Positions 45,889-57,766 of a stretch of DNA of 64,000 nucleotides are shown here, piece after piece. The notes under the pieces were generated by a model. It did not search any database. It was not told the origin of the DNA and saw only the letters and a list, made by a program, of their open reading frames with translations. The DNA is taken from the NCBI GenBank assembly GCA_016630905.1, contig WBMQ01000013.1, forward strand, positions 248,001 through 312,000. Direction: 5' to 3'. The position numbers and the translations under genes were made by a program. This stretch comes from Capillidium heterosporum (lineage: Eukaryota; Entomophthoromycota; Entomophthoromycetes; Entomophthorales; Capillidiaceae). Position 1 is the stretch's first letter. Every line of letters begins with the position of its first letter.

Positions 45889-48800
45889 ATGGCCAATCCA
45901 AGACCCATCTCCACCAACCTAACCAAACTGACGGCGGGTTCTGAAATCAAGGTACTGGCCGACAATCCAAACTTGGTTACGCCTGATTCCAAAGAAGTTT
46001 CAGGTAACTGGCAACTCACTTTAAATGATTTATGGCTTTACTTGCCTGTACTACTTTTACTTTTGGTTTGTGAATCCACAAATAACCGATACATTCAGGT
46101 TTACATGGGCGTCATAGGTTACAAAAATCAAAGGAAACTCCAAGAAATGCACGCTACTTACGAACTGGTAGTTGGGTGGACATTGAGCGCCAGAATATGC
46201 AAGCTTATGAATACCTCTGTCGTGTTGGAGAAGTGAAAGAGTAATATTTTATATTTTAGTTTATGCACCTTTTACTTTGCGAAATGTACATTTAATAACT
46301 AAACATGTTTATATTTAAGATGGATAGAGAAAGTCATTGGAGAAAAGATAGCCGATATCGCTGATTTGCATGAAGATTTAAGGAACGGAATTGTTTTAGC
46401 CAAGTTGATGCGAAAGTTCAAGCCTGGGAGTGTAAAGAGAATATTCGAGGTAAACTTAGACATATTTACATTAATTGAGCAACAATTAATTTATTTGAAC
46501 TCTAGGGCAAGAAGTTACAGTTTATGCACTCCAACAATATAAACTATGTATTCGATGCCATTGATGTCCTAGGCCTACCCGAAAATTTCAGGTTCGAATT
46601 GACCGATTTATACGACCGTAAGAACATCCCCAAAGTTATCTACTGCCTACACGCCCTCTCACATCTACTGTATAAGCGTGGACTTGCACCTAGCATCAAC
46701 AACTTAGTCGGCCACTTGCAGTTTAACGACGAATTATTAGTTATAACGCAGAAACAGCTCGATAACTCGGGGGTTGCCCTCCCTGCCTTCAAGAATGTGC
46801 GATCGCAACTTGCTAGGGAACTTAACGAACCAGTTACTAAATCTTTTACTGAGATAGGTATATATAGCTGGCTTGAATATTAGATCACTTATTTTGAATA
46901 TCTTAGATTTAAATACCCAGATGGCTACTTTCCGTAAATTCCAGGCTATCGCTCGTGGTAACTTGACTAGGAAAGAGTGGTTACAGCGTGATGAAGCTAT
47001 TGAACCTCATGCCTTACAAGTGCAAGCTCTATGCCATGGAATCCTGTCACGTAAAGCCTACCAGCTGAAACTAAAGAAGCTTAAAGAATCCGAAACTATC
47101 TTTAAGAATGTAAGTTATTTTACTATATATTCTTTATCAAGTTGCCAACTCATTATTTTAGCTTCAAGCACGTTCTAAAGGATATATCTACCGCACTGCC
47201 TACGCCGAGAAACTGCTTGAGGTAAAGGAGCAATCTTCAAAGGTTCCACAACTAGTGGCCCTATGCCGTGGCCATATCAGCCGGCAAAAGTTTAAAGAAA
47301 CCAAGGCAGAAATCATCAAAGTCAACAAGCTGGGCAACATCCCAGCACTGCAAGCTGTGTGTCGTTCTGTCATTGCTAGGCGCAGTCATCAACAAAAGCT
47401 AGATTCTCTAAAGACGATCGAAAGCCAGGGTACTATTCAATCCTTGCAAGCTGCTTGTCGATCGAAAGTTACTCAGAAGATTTACCAAGCCAAGCTCGAC
47501 AGGATTAAGACTTTAGAAACAAGCCATAAGGTTGGAAATTTACAAGCTTTATGCAGATCTGTCATCAGCCGCAGAAGCTTTACCGACCAAACTGCGCTTA
47601 TTAAAAGCCAAGCAGTTCCTATCAGTCAACTTCAGGCACTCTGTAAAGGCAAACTTACTAGAGACAGATTCAAAACCGTTCAAGCCGAACTCAGCGTATT
47701 CTCTGAACCTGTCACCAAATTACAGGCTTTGGCTAGGGGTCGCATATCTCGACAGCATATGCAGAGTTCGTTCAACACACTTGCAGCACAAAACGACCAG
47801 ATATCCAAGCTTCAAGCCCTATGCCGAGGCGCTATCGTCAAAAAGGCCTGGAATGCTCGCCGCAAAGCTCTCGAGAATCATTCGAGCAATGTAACGAAGA
47901 TGCAAGGTCTCGCCCATGGGATACTGACAAGAAACCGTTGGACGAGCTTACTTACCGATCTGTCCAATCACGAACCAAGCATCACAAAGTTGCAGGCCAT
48001 TGCACGTGGGTACATTTCACGTAAAACAGTTTCCGTCAAGATGGAGTATTATCAGGCCCATGAACCCACTGTTGTGAAAATCCAGGCTATATTCAGGGCA
48101 AAGATGGCGAAGCGGGCATACTACGAAGTTGGTAAGTGATTTAACTATTTAAAGATACTGTGCATAACCTAATCTAAATACATATTTTAGCTATGAAAAG
48201 CGATCCACCGGTTTCAGCTATGCGCAACTTTTTGCATCTCCTAGACGACAGCGAAGCTGATTTTACAGCCGAACTGGAGCTAGAAAAACTACGCCAGCGT
48301 GTAGTTCGGACCATCCGTGAGAATAAGATGGCTGAAGTCGAGCTCAACGACCTCGACATCAAAATCGCCCTTCTAGTCAAAAATCGAATCACCTTGGATG
48401 AAGTAGTAAAGTCGTCTAGGGGCCTGTTTAGTACCTCTAGCAAGCGTCACAGCGGGTTCAGCGCTGATGGTAGCTCCTTTGGCATGCATGGCTCCTCCTC
48501 CTCAACGCATCTGGCCGGAATGGGAGGATTCTCTCTCAAGGGTCTGGATCGCGAATCCCGTTCCAGGCTCCGTAACTATCAGCATCTCTTCTACTTGCTA
48601 CAGACCAACCCTACCTACCTAGCCCGACTACTCGTCCTAAACAAGGGACATATGGGTGACCGTAGCAAGAAGTTTATTGAGACTATCGTTTTGACCCTAT
48701 TCAACTTTGCCCAGAACAAGCGTGAGGAGTACCTGCTACTTAAACTATTCAAGGTATTTTTATCAAAATTTCAAAAGCATTAATTGAAACCTAGCAATCG

Positions 48801-51009
48801 ATCGAGGAGGAGATTAACGGGGTTAACAAGATTGAAGAATTTCTGCGTGGGAACCCAGTCTTCATCCAGCTGGCTGTCCATTACAACCGTGGTGCTAAAG
48901 AACGCAAGTACCTACGCGACCTACTCCAACCCATCATCAAGCCCATCCTCGAGGATCGTGACCTTGATTTGGAGACCGACCCAGTCTGCGTAAGTTATCA
49001 ACTCTAAACCCAACAAACTAATATACGTTTTCAACTGTAGATCTACCGTGGTATAATAAGGGACGAAGAGTCTAAAACTGGTACCAAGAGTAAGCGAAAA
49101 TATAACGTCAGTAAGCAGTCCGCTTTGAACGATCCTGATACCAAAGCTGCCTTCATTAAACGTACATTTATCTCTTTTCCCATACTAATGCTTCAATAGA
49201 CTTGCAACAGCTACGTTCGCTTACGTCGGAGGTAATCGATGCCATTCTCGCCTCCCTCGATTCTATGCCTTATGGAGTTCGTTACATTGCAAAGGAGTTG
49301 AAATCGGCTCTTATAGTAACGACTATTAACAGTACTTTATTAACCAATTTCTAGGCCAAGTTCCCCAACGAGCGACCTGCCACGATCATCAAAGTCGTAG
49401 GACATCTGGTGTACTATCGTTACATTAATCCTGCTATAACGTAAGCATATGCTTTTATTCAACTTTAACATTTTATAGGGCACCCGAACTATTTGATGTC
49501 ATCGAAACGGTTATCAATTCGATCCAACGAAAGAATTTAGCCGAGGTAACCATATGTACTACGCTAAAATACCAACTAACCCGTTAAAAGGTGGCCAAAA
49601 TGCTCAATCAAGTATCCATGGGCAAGCTGTTTAGTGACGAAAACATATTCCTGCAGCCCCTCAACAACTTTATCGGATTCACTGCTGAGAAGTTTGCCCG
49701 TTACTTTGAAGCGGTAACCGAGGTTGAGGAACCTGAGATTCACTTTGACATTGACGAGTACTTGGACCAAGTCAACACCCGCAAACCTACTATCTATATC
49801 TCTTATACCGAGATCATAAGCTTACACAAGTTGATTGCCGACAACATCGACCTTTTGACGACTGATGAAACCGACCCCATCCTCAACGTGCTCAAGGAGT
49901 TAGGTGATCCACCCCAGCTTATGAACTTCGACGATAAGGCTTTAGGTAGAGAGATAGCATTAGTTCTAAGCAACCCGGCACCGCCTGATCAGACTCAGGC
50001 CGAAGAGGCCCAGCAGATCTTCTTAGAAACGAAGCGTCAGGTCCTGTACGTCATCAAGATCCAATCAGGGACAACCCTTCTCGAGATCCTCAAGAAGCCT
50101 GTTACCGATGAAGATGAGATCAAATACGCCCAGATCTTGGACGAAGAGATCGCCAGAGCTACAAAGAACAGCTCCTCCACCTCAGTGACGTTGACCCCCG
50201 ATACTCCAAATACACCAACCGTCAGCTTACATGCCCCCTCCCACTCCAAATCCAGCTCTGTTGAGCTGTTGACTAACGACTTTTTGGCCAATTTGCGAAG
50301 GTAATTGATCCCTCAAAACCATTACTAACTTTTAAATAGGTTGACTTTACTGCAGCTCAAAGAGCACATCCTCAAGAACATGCAGGACCTTGAAAAGGAA
50401 AGTTTAGTCAGTGAGGAGAACGGATATCAAGCTATGGTCAACGCCATCGCCAAGGATATCAAGAACAAGCATCTGCGCCGCCAGCAACGTACCGACGAGT
50501 TCCGTAAGGTGCGTTTGACTTTGACCAACCTCAACGATGCCTCCAAGTACCTATCCGAGCAGAAGGCTAGTTACCATGGCTACATCTCCACCTGCATGAC
50601 CAACCTCAGGGCTGGTAAATCCAAGACCAAGCATCGTACGAGACCCTTCTCCAGACAGTACTTCCACATCAAAGGATTGGAACGTAGTGGCAAGATGCCT
50701 AAATTCGGTAGCTACAAGTACGGGGCTGATGTCCTATATCAGCGTGGTATTTTGGAGTCCATTGCCAAGTTGGACCCCTCTGATTTTGGAAGGATGACCT
50801 TGACTATTTCTAGTGATGAGATGGGGGTCTTCCACGTGGAAGCTGCATTGTTAGGAGTCAAGATACCGGGCGCTAATGTTGAATTAAGATTTGACGAGCT
50901 GCTGCAAGCGCAGTTCGATAACATCCAGTCGTTGTCGTTGTTCGACGATACCGTTAAAGTTAATGTCAACTTGCTGTTGTATTTGATTAACAAGAAGTTC
51001 TATACGTGA
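45889..51009 (+). CDS. IQG1: IQGAP-family Ras-GAP-like scaffold (Rng2/Iqg1 type)
   Basis: Fourteen exons, all in frame, 1,479 aa: 45889-46003, 46099-46240, 46320-46449, 46506-46857, 46907-47109, 47162-48131, 48191-48753, 48795-48989, 49041-49161, 49200-49315, 49355-49440, 49479-49545, 49591-50300, 50340-51009. Order of domains: calponin-homology (about 85-200; WIEKVIGEKIADIADLHEDL), a run of about 13 IQ-like motifs (about 250-635; e.g. LQALCRSVISRRSF, LQAIARGYISRK), a RasGAP-related domain (about 790-1080; LQTNPTYLARLLVLNKGH, GHLVYYRYINPAITAPELFD) and the RasGAP C-terminus (KGLERSGKMPKFGSYKYGAD). Fungal IQGAPs bind actin, myosin light chain and calmodulin and build the cytokinetic ring; the GAP domain is normally inactive. 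Only exon 1-2 (95 nt) uses a longer intron. Confidence 0.93.
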
Positions 51010-51352
51010 TGAGATGGAGATTATGATATTAATTCTAATAAATTTATTATATGTATTTGTGCTTTATGTTTGAAGTAGCTAATTATGAAGTAAGTAGTTG
51101 TTGAGAGAAAAGTTTGTTAAGATATATGTCTGTAGTATAAGGTTTCTTAAAAATAGACAAATACCAAAGCTAATCATCAAACAATAAACATACCTATAAA
51201 TATTTTAAAGAAAACTTTATATGCACTTTATTTTAAAGAGGACTTGAAAACTCAATCTTACTATTGGAGTCCCTAAACGCTGCAAACATTAATTAAATTA
51301 AAACTACTCCAACTTACTTTACCTATAACTATTTTCAACATTACCCTCTACT
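51010..51352. other. Intergenic between convergent ends of IQGAP and ELL
   Basis: About 340 bp of AT-rich 3'-flanking sequence shared by the two genes. No further feature. Confidence 0.5.
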
Positions 51353-53062
51353 CTACTCGAGCTCCCGTTCCAACCGCTTAACCTCGTTGTATAGTGCCGA
51401 GTACCTGCGATGCAAATCCGTAAGCCGATCCTGATTAGCTTTGGTGGTAGCTTCATAGGCCCTCTCCTTAGCATCAACCAACGCCTTACCACGCACTTCA
51501 TTGACAAGGGTTGTGTGCATCTCTAGGTACCTAGCCTGCTCTGAGCGCAACGTCTTATCCAACGTACTGAGTTCGTACCACTTGGTGTAATAAGTGCCCT
51601 GCAGCTTGGTTTTCTTGGCTTTGGAGTTAGGGTTAGGGTTGGCAGGTATACCGTTGATGTTAGGTGCCTTGGTCGTAGGCTTGGAATCAGGCTGTACTAA
51701 CTCAAGGATGATGCTGTCAACATCTTCCTGCTTGGCTTTGGGGTGGGGACGGTTGGTGTGGCGGGTGTCAGCCGATTTGGATTGGCGGACCATGGCTTCG
51801 CTATGAGGTCGAAGCTTACCATTACGTGCACTGGTAGTAGGTTCATGTATATCATCAGAGAGTTGTGATCGGATGGGTTTACTGGAGCTGGCGTCTTCAG
51901 TCGCTTGGAACTTGGTCTGGCGCTCACTACGTCGATTGGGGAGTTGGGACCGGCTAGGGGCACTCTTAATGGGATCACTCGGATTATGAGTTTCGGTTCG
52001 GGGGGTACGCTCCCGCTTGATGGGTAGCCTTCCAACAGGGTTCATGGGTCTCTCGATATGGGTGCTCGTATCAGAGGAGTTGGTGGGGCCTCTGGACCTG
52101 TGGATGGGACGCACCGGTTCTTTGAGGGGAGGCAGTACCGACGAACCGGATGACGTGTGGCTTTGGTCGTTTAAAGATGCGTTTGAACTGGTCTTGTTGA
52201 CTTTTTCAGGTAACACAGGCTTACTAATAGTTTCTGGGTTAGTACTACCTTCCTTCGACCTGTAGGTGTTGAATGGCAATAGAGGTAAAATGGCGTTCCT
52301 CCTAGCGTCATCTTCCGCTATCCCTAGAAGGTTAAAGCCAAGGTGGCAGTTCATAGCAACCTTCTTCCGCTCGTTTTCAATGTAGCTGGGCCAATTAATA
52401 TCAACTTTGAGCAGCAGGTCTCTCTTCAACTTACATATCCCATCGGCTACAGTGGCAACTTCGTTGAGGGTTTGCAGAAAAGTGGAGGATTTGACATTGA
52501 CAACTTGTTGTAAAAACTTAACGTTCCAAGTCCCCAAAGCAAGTAGCTGAATAAGATCTTGGGTGTAAGATTGGTTAATTGGGATGGGTACCTCGTGATT
52601 CTTGAGGAAGACTTCAGGAGTTGTGTAGTTGAATTGGTCGGCCCGTAGCGGCTTAGGTTTCTTGACTACCTTCCTTGGTGCGTTCCTAGCCTTCTCCTCC
52701 TCTTGCTTAGCTTCCTTTACTGCAATTTCATGGGCTGCCGCCATCAACTCCTTCTCCTTAGCTGCCTTTGTTTTACGTTTCGATAGAAAGTCGATGCGGT
52801 AGTTGGTATTGGCTTCCCCCACCACCTTACTCTTGCTACCTTCTGTCTCTACAACTAGACTGGGGATGCTGCTTCTTGATTTGGTGAAATTATACTCGTA
52901 GTCACCAAACGTTATCAACTTGGCATCTAAGTTGAGGAAGGCATCTACATCCTCGCCATTTCGCAGTTGCTTGAGTACTTCATCGGGTAAAACGATCCTA
53001 CCAAAGTCCACATGGGAGTTGTCAACTTTACCGTAGTATACTTGTTCTTGCATTTTAAACAA
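51353..53062 (-). CDS. ELL: RNA polymerase II elongation factor ELL
   Basis: A single exon of 569 aa (MFKMQEQVYYGKV; the Met at codon 4 is an alternative start). The N-terminal domain (about 1-270) matches ELL: a barrel-like start, then a winged-helix-like block (YTQDLIQLLALGTWNVKFLQ, QVVNVKSSTFLQTLNEVA, VDINWPSYIENERKKV) equivalent to the LLLRLQKDG...WPGY region of animal ELL. A long Ser/Pro/Arg-rich linker (about 280-470) follows. The last 80 residues form a coiled coil (YTKWYELSTLDKTLRSEQARY...VKRLERELE) in the place of the occludin/ELL domain. ELL speeds Pol II by suppressing pausing within the super-elongation complex. The C-terminal domain is short for the family. Confidence 0.78.
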   Translation of the reverse strand: MFKMQEQVYYGKVDNSHVDFGRIVLPDEVLKQLRNGEDVDAFLNLDAKLITFGDYEYNFTKSRSSIPSLVVETEGSKSKVVGEANTNYRIDFLSKRKTKAAKEKELMAAAHEIAVKEAKQEEEKARNAPRKVVKKPKPLRADQFNYTTPEVFLKNHEVPIPINQSYTQDLIQLLALGTWNVKFLQQVVNVKSSTFLQTLNEVATVADGICKLKRDLLLKVDINWPSYIENERKKVAMNCHLGFNLLGIAEDDARRNAILPLLPFNTYRSKEGSTNPETISKPVLPEKVNKTSSNASLNDQSHTSSGSSVLPPLKEPVRPIHRSRGPTNSSDTSTHIERPMNPVGRLPIKRERTPRTETHNPSDPIKSAPSRSQLPNRRSERQTKFQATEDASSSKPIRSQLSDDIHEPTTSARNGKLRPHSEAMVRQSKSADTRHTNRPHPKAKQEDVDSIILELVQPDSKPTTKAPNINGIPANPNPNSKAKKTKLQGTYYTKWYELSTLDKTLRSEQARYLEMHTTLVNEVRGKALVDAKERAYEATTKANQDRLTDLHRRYSALYNEVKRLERELE

Positions 53063-53900
53063 CTCTGTCCACTTGTCTTGTATAGGCTTTACAGATATGA
53101 GATAGCTTTTAATATGTTTTAGATGCCCGTTTTAGTAGGGTGGCCAATTACAAACTGGTAAAGTTACGAATGATCTCCTAGCGATTTAACCAAAGATGCA
53201 AGTGATGATTAGCCTAGAATATGGAATCCGAAAGTTCCGAAAAATTAGGTTGGTGAGACAAGGGAGAGGAGCTACTACCTACAATATTGACTTTTAAGGA
53301 AAAGGGACGGCTAGCTTTAACACTAAAGTACAAAAGTAGGTTATGGGCCACCTGTTTTAAGGACCTATAGGTTTAGCAAAATTTACAGCTACGTTAAGCT
53401 TGGCTATAAATCAACTTTATCAGATCAAGCTTATGGAGGCACGTAAAGCTATAAGCTATAGGGAACAACAGCTGGCTTGTGGCTGGACTTTTCATTTTAT
53501 CGGTTTACAAAGTACCCTTCCCTTGTGGCAGGTCTTTTGGTTAGTCAGGAATAGGATTTATACTGTATTAGAGTCCTTGGGGGTTTTTGATCCCAGGTTA
53601 GAGTAATCCTGCAAATATAGTATAGGGGAAGGGAGCAAGGGACAAAAACTAAATCTTGAAGTCTCTATGCACTTACCACCTATATTTTGCACCAATATCT
53701 AAACAAACTATATCCTCTAGTTGATCAATCTAACCAACTATTAAGATTTGATCCAAGTATCACCTACTAAAATATAAAACCAGTTTCTAAATAAACATTG
53801 TGCTTTATATAAATTAGGAATATATAGTAAAGTTATCAAGAAACAAGAATATAAAAAAGCAGTACATTTTATTCCTCTTCCGGTAGAAAAGACACTATGC
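53063..53900. other. Intergenic with one 68-codon ORF
   Basis: An ORF at 53400-53606 (plus; MAINQLYQIKLMEARKAISY...) is protein-like in composition (a Trp-containing amphipathic stretch and a basic helix) but belongs to no family I recognise. It could be a small gene or an exon of one. The rest is AT-rich spacer. Confidence 0.35.
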
Positions 53901-55196
53901 TTAATACGCGTACTCGGTAGGCGAAATAGAAGCATCGGAAGTAGCAGTTACTTCACCAACGCCGGAGCCTGAGGCTGGAGTTGAAGAAGTTGGGGTTACC
54001 GAGGTTACGTTAGACTCAGTCTTACTAACCTCTTTGGCACTAGTACTTTGACCAACTACACTTCCACCACTTGTAACACTGATGCTAGCACTACTAACTT
54101 TGACAGATTCTGTTACAGAGGGAGTTGCAGTCGATTTGATACAAACTTCGTCGAAAACTTCACTGAAGAGATAGGCGTGCTCGACACGGTTCAAATACAA
54201 CTGGGGGAGGCTATTTAAATCCTCATGCTTTAAACCGACAAACTTTTGTACGCATTTAGTACAAGCGACATCAATTAACTCTTGCAACTTGGCCTTGGGC
54301 AACAGCTTGATGAATTTTCGTGTCTGTAGAGCTTGTGTCGCATTCAACTTGGGTTGATAGACATCGACTTTACTATCAGAGGCATTTACAGCCGGGGTAA
54401 GTAAAGTTAGGTTGAGGTTGATCAACGTGGAGCCCAACTTCTCATAGGTTTGGAGACATCGATTGGCACTATCATCGACACCTTCAGCTTTGTCCTTTTT
54501 ACCCTTTTGGAAACCATGCAGTGGCTCGTCGACTTGGCAGTTCAAACTAGCTAGATGCTTACTACCCCAAGCGTTGAATGCCAACAGTGGGTTCAAGTCG
54601 ATGATGGTACTGTTGAAGTTGCTTTCATCGAGGCACAAATAGTCAATGAACTGGCTGGTAAGGATCGATATATCCAAACACTCTTCCTTACAGATGGTGT
54701 CCAAATTGGTGAAGTACAGTCCAGTCTTGACGTAGCATTCGGCGAGCTTGGGGAAAAACCTATCGATCAGCTTCAACCCGAACTTACACTTGTAGCCTAT
54801 GTTACCTAAAGGCTTTATGAATGTGAACGCACCAGGTAAATTATCCTCAGGGATTGTTTCGTTGACGCTCGTATTGGTTGGCATGGGACTTGGGGCTGGC
54901 TGGGGTTGGGAGGAAGTGGGAGTTGAAGTTGCAGTAGGGGTCAAGCTACCAGACATTGAAGGACTTAAATTCAGATTCAAGTTGGAGGGGGCTGAAGTGA
55001 TCAAACTGGAAGCTGAAGTAGCGGTTGGCTTGGAAGTAGTTGCACTGGCTTTAATGATCTGTATGGTAGAGGAAGTGCGCATGTACATCAACTCGTAGTG
55101 GACCTTGACTTTGGCGTTGTCGCTGCTAGCAATTGGTTCCGCCCAGCGTGAACCAACTAACAGAGCTAATATTAAGTTTATAGTTTTGAAATTCAT
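53901..55196 (-). CDS. Secreted Ser/Thr-rich protein of unknown function
   Basis: A single exon of 431 aa. Residues 1-19 (MNFKTINLILALLVGSRWA) form a signal peptide. Residues 50-115 are Ser/Thr/Pro-rich and probably O-glycosylated. A core of about 240 residues holds ten cysteines (e.g. KCKFGLKLIDRF, ICKEECLDISILT, DVACTKCVQKFVG) and several Asn-X-Ser/Thr sites (NATQAL, NASDS, NSTI, NLTLL). A second Ser/Thr/Val-rich stalk ends EYAY, without a hydrophobic tail, so no GPI anchor is predicted. The even cysteine count suggests a disulfide-stabilised extracellular domain, perhaps cell-wall associated. I do not recognise the family. Confidence 0.75.
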   Translation of the reverse strand: MNFKTINLILALLVGSRWAEPIASSDNAKVKVHYELMYMRTSSTIQIIKASATTSKPTATSASSLITSAPSNLNLNLSPSMSGSLTPTATSTPTSSQPQPAPSPMPTNTSVNETIPEDNLPGAFTFIKPLGNIGYKCKFGLKLIDRFFPKLAECYVKTGLYFTNLDTICKEECLDISILTSQFIDYLCLDESNFNSTIIDLNPLLAFNAWGSKHLASLNCQVDEPLHGFQKGKKDKAEGVDDSANRCLQTYEKLGSTLINLNLTLLTPAVNASDSKVDVYQPKLNATQALQTRKFIKLLPKAKLQELIDVACTKCVQKFVGLKHEDLNSLPQLYLNRVEHAYLFSEVFDEVCIKSTATPSVTESVKVSSASISVTSGGSVVGQSTSAKEVSKTESNVTSVTPTSSTPASGSGVGEVTATSDASISPTEYAY

Positions 55197-56807
55197 ATAT
55201 GTATATCGTATAATTAACTCAAGGTAGTGGTAGTTGGTGTCAAGGTTGTATTAGCTGGTTGATCCTTCGCTTTCTCGAAAAATTAAGGGTATTAGTCACA
55301 GACTAAAAGGTAAAGGTAGAAGGATAGGAATTGAAAGATAACAAAGTTTTGAAAAGGCGAATAGTAGTTAAAGTATAGGGTCCATCATCTCTATCTTCTT
55401 GATAGTATCAATAGTATTAGGCATACTTCTCCAATATAACGTTTGGGCATCACCTAGCGATTTGGGAGGTTTTCAAATTTAGTAGCTCGGGTTTGAGCCA
55501 TTTAATTTCTTTGCGTTCTAATCGCTACCTATACATAAACCGCTCATTCATACAAAATACTTTCATTACACCTACGTATTCAGCTATTAGTAGCAGCAGC
55601 ACTATGCTTTTAATATATATGTTGGGTCTTGTAGTTTATATATGAATTGCTCTAAATACGCTAAATCTAATTGCGTACAGTAGGCTATTTTTGTAGCTAA
55701 TATTTGAAAGGTTCCATTTTAGATTATGTACTGACCCAACACTGCACTAATATGTATCGGCCAAATAAACACTGATATTTCTCTAAATATATTGGTGGGT
55801 GATACAAACCCTTCAATAACTTGAAGCTTTAAATTTGATGCAATCTATCAATCCTATATGCTATAACAACATGAATTTTCCAAATCTACAGCACAGTTTC
55901 ATGCCTGATGTTATTGATTGGAAAACACAGAATATAAAACCAAATTATCACGGCTTTATAAATAGATTTATAAAAACTATTTATTAAATTATAGAGTAGA
56001 TGCATGTATACCCCAAAAGCTATCAATATATATGTTACTCTACAAATTTCCACTCATTACTAAAACAATTTACTTGAGGTATGTAGAACCAAAGCTAACT
56101 TGAAGTTGAAAGTTTGGTTCTACCTATAGCAGTTTTAAACTTCACTTTAGTACTAAATATGCCTGTATCTAGATATAACTCCATATGTTTTCAATGGATA
56201 GTTAACTTTGGTACTAGACCTACTACCTTTTACCTAGCCATATTTTCATATCCATAGATATTAGAGCCAGGCCGTATAAATAAGATGAAGAAATTACTGG
56301 GTTAATCTTAACAACGTCAACACCATTTGCAAAATATGAACTAAGTACTTTACATTTGTAATTTTAATACATCTCCATCTACCTTGGAAATTAGAGTCGA
56401 TGTTGACTAGCAGTAGTTAAGTGTATTCTACCTTCGATAAAATGTAAGGTGCCAGGCTTAGAAGGTGAGCACGTCTAGGAAATATTTATACGGCTAGTTG
56501 TATATGAAATAGGATAGTTGCAAAAAGCTGTCAAATCTATTTGAAAATATACCTTGACGAAAATTGGTAAAGAAATCAAAATCATAGTTGTAAAAATTAA
56601 AAACTCGAACTAAGTTTTCGTCCATCACTAAACTTGCTCTGTAGCAGATATTAAATTTGTAAACATCAGTGTAAGCGCCTTCACCTCTCCATTTATTAAT
56701 TGCATTAAACAATTCCAGCCTAAAATCAACTTTCAGCAGATCAAAATAGGAATCTGGGAATCCATCTAAGTCTAAAAGCTAAATGTCTATTCCAACCATC
56801 TGCCAGA
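55197..56807. other. Intergenic with one possible remnant
   Basis: The minus strand from about 56779 to 56494 is open (FPDSYFDLLKVDFRLELFNA, then INKWRGEGAYTDVYKF, ending FIYN), just downstream of the cytochrome b5 gene. It has no start of its own upstream and no known family, so it may be an exon of an unresolved gene or a relic. The rest (55197-56490) is AT-rich and holds nothing recognisable. Confidence 0.4.
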
Positions 56808-57766
56808 CTACCCTTCCACTAGGAACCCAACGACACATTCCTTCAGGAGTTGTTCGACGTTGACCCAGGGATGTACCTTATCTAAAAACTATGTCACCAC
56901 TTTTCTATAAAATAAAATTTACTGTAAAGTTCGGTAGCATCCTTACCAGCCCCACGCATCAGCTGCTTAACCCCTTTAAAATAAAAAAAGTAAAGTTAGC
57001 TATCATTCCAAACCAAAAACAAAAGTTTACCTCCCGGATGAAATTTGGCATAATGGGTCAAGTTATAGACTTTACCTCGTATAGCACACCACACATCACC
57101 TTGCGTATTATGTCTCTTAATCTCATCTAAAGTTATGCGACCTATACTATCTACTCCCTAATTTTAAAATTAGCTACTAAAAATGAATGAAAATGAATGT
57201 ACCCTTAAATCTGTACCCGAAGTAGTTAGTCGTGCCCAATCTAAAGGCGAGTATCCTGGTTCGAGGGCGACCTTGTTGCGCACTTTACCAGTTTTGACAA
57301 CTTGGGGACCGTTGGGTAATGGGAATATGTTGGGTTCTAATAGGAGAGATTTTAAAAACAACAATTTAGTAGTTGTTTTAGAGCTATAGTAAGAAATTTA
57401 CATACCTTTAGTAGGTTCCTTTAGAATTTTGGGTTGGAAGTTAGAGTAGGGGGATAAGAAACTTTTGTTGGTCTTGGATTCTGATGTATTCTTCGATAAG
57501 TTAGCAGGTGGTTCTTGGTAGCTAGTTTGAACTACTTGAGGACCGTTCGAAGGTTGAAGTAAGTTTACAGCTGATGTTTGTAGAAAGTAGGATATTTGAA
57601 TAAATATGTTGAAATTGAAATAATTACCATTGGTGGGTTCCCTAAGAATTTTGGGTTGGAAGTTGGAGTAAGGGGATACAAAGGAGCTGGTAGATTTAGC
57701 TTCAGAGTCTACTTTGTCGTTCAGAATTGAATTTTCATCGGTTATATTGATCTGAGGTTGGTCCAT
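56808..57766 (-). CDS. Cytochrome b5-domain protein (IRC21 / CYB5R4 N-terminal type)
   Basis: Six exons on minus: 57766-57628, 57570-57406, 57336-57203, 57157-57031, 56973-56923, 56881-56808; all in frame, 229 aa. The C-terminal half is a cytochrome b5 fold: RNKVALEPGYSPLDWARLTT (the lead-in typical of CYB5R4 and Irc21), ITLDEIKRHNTQGDVWCAIR, NLTHYAKFHPGG with the first haem His, and VHPWVNVEQLLKECVVGF with the second haem His. No reductase domain and no membrane tail, so a soluble electron carrier is likely. The N-terminal 100 residues hold a repeated motif (SPYSNFQPKIL) split by introns, which looks like an exon duplication. Confidence 0.85.

Noticed and set aside
47532-47894. 120-aa plus-strand ORF inside IQGAP
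   Set aside because: It is an alternative frame over the repetitive IQ-motif exon, whose own frame is clearly conserved.
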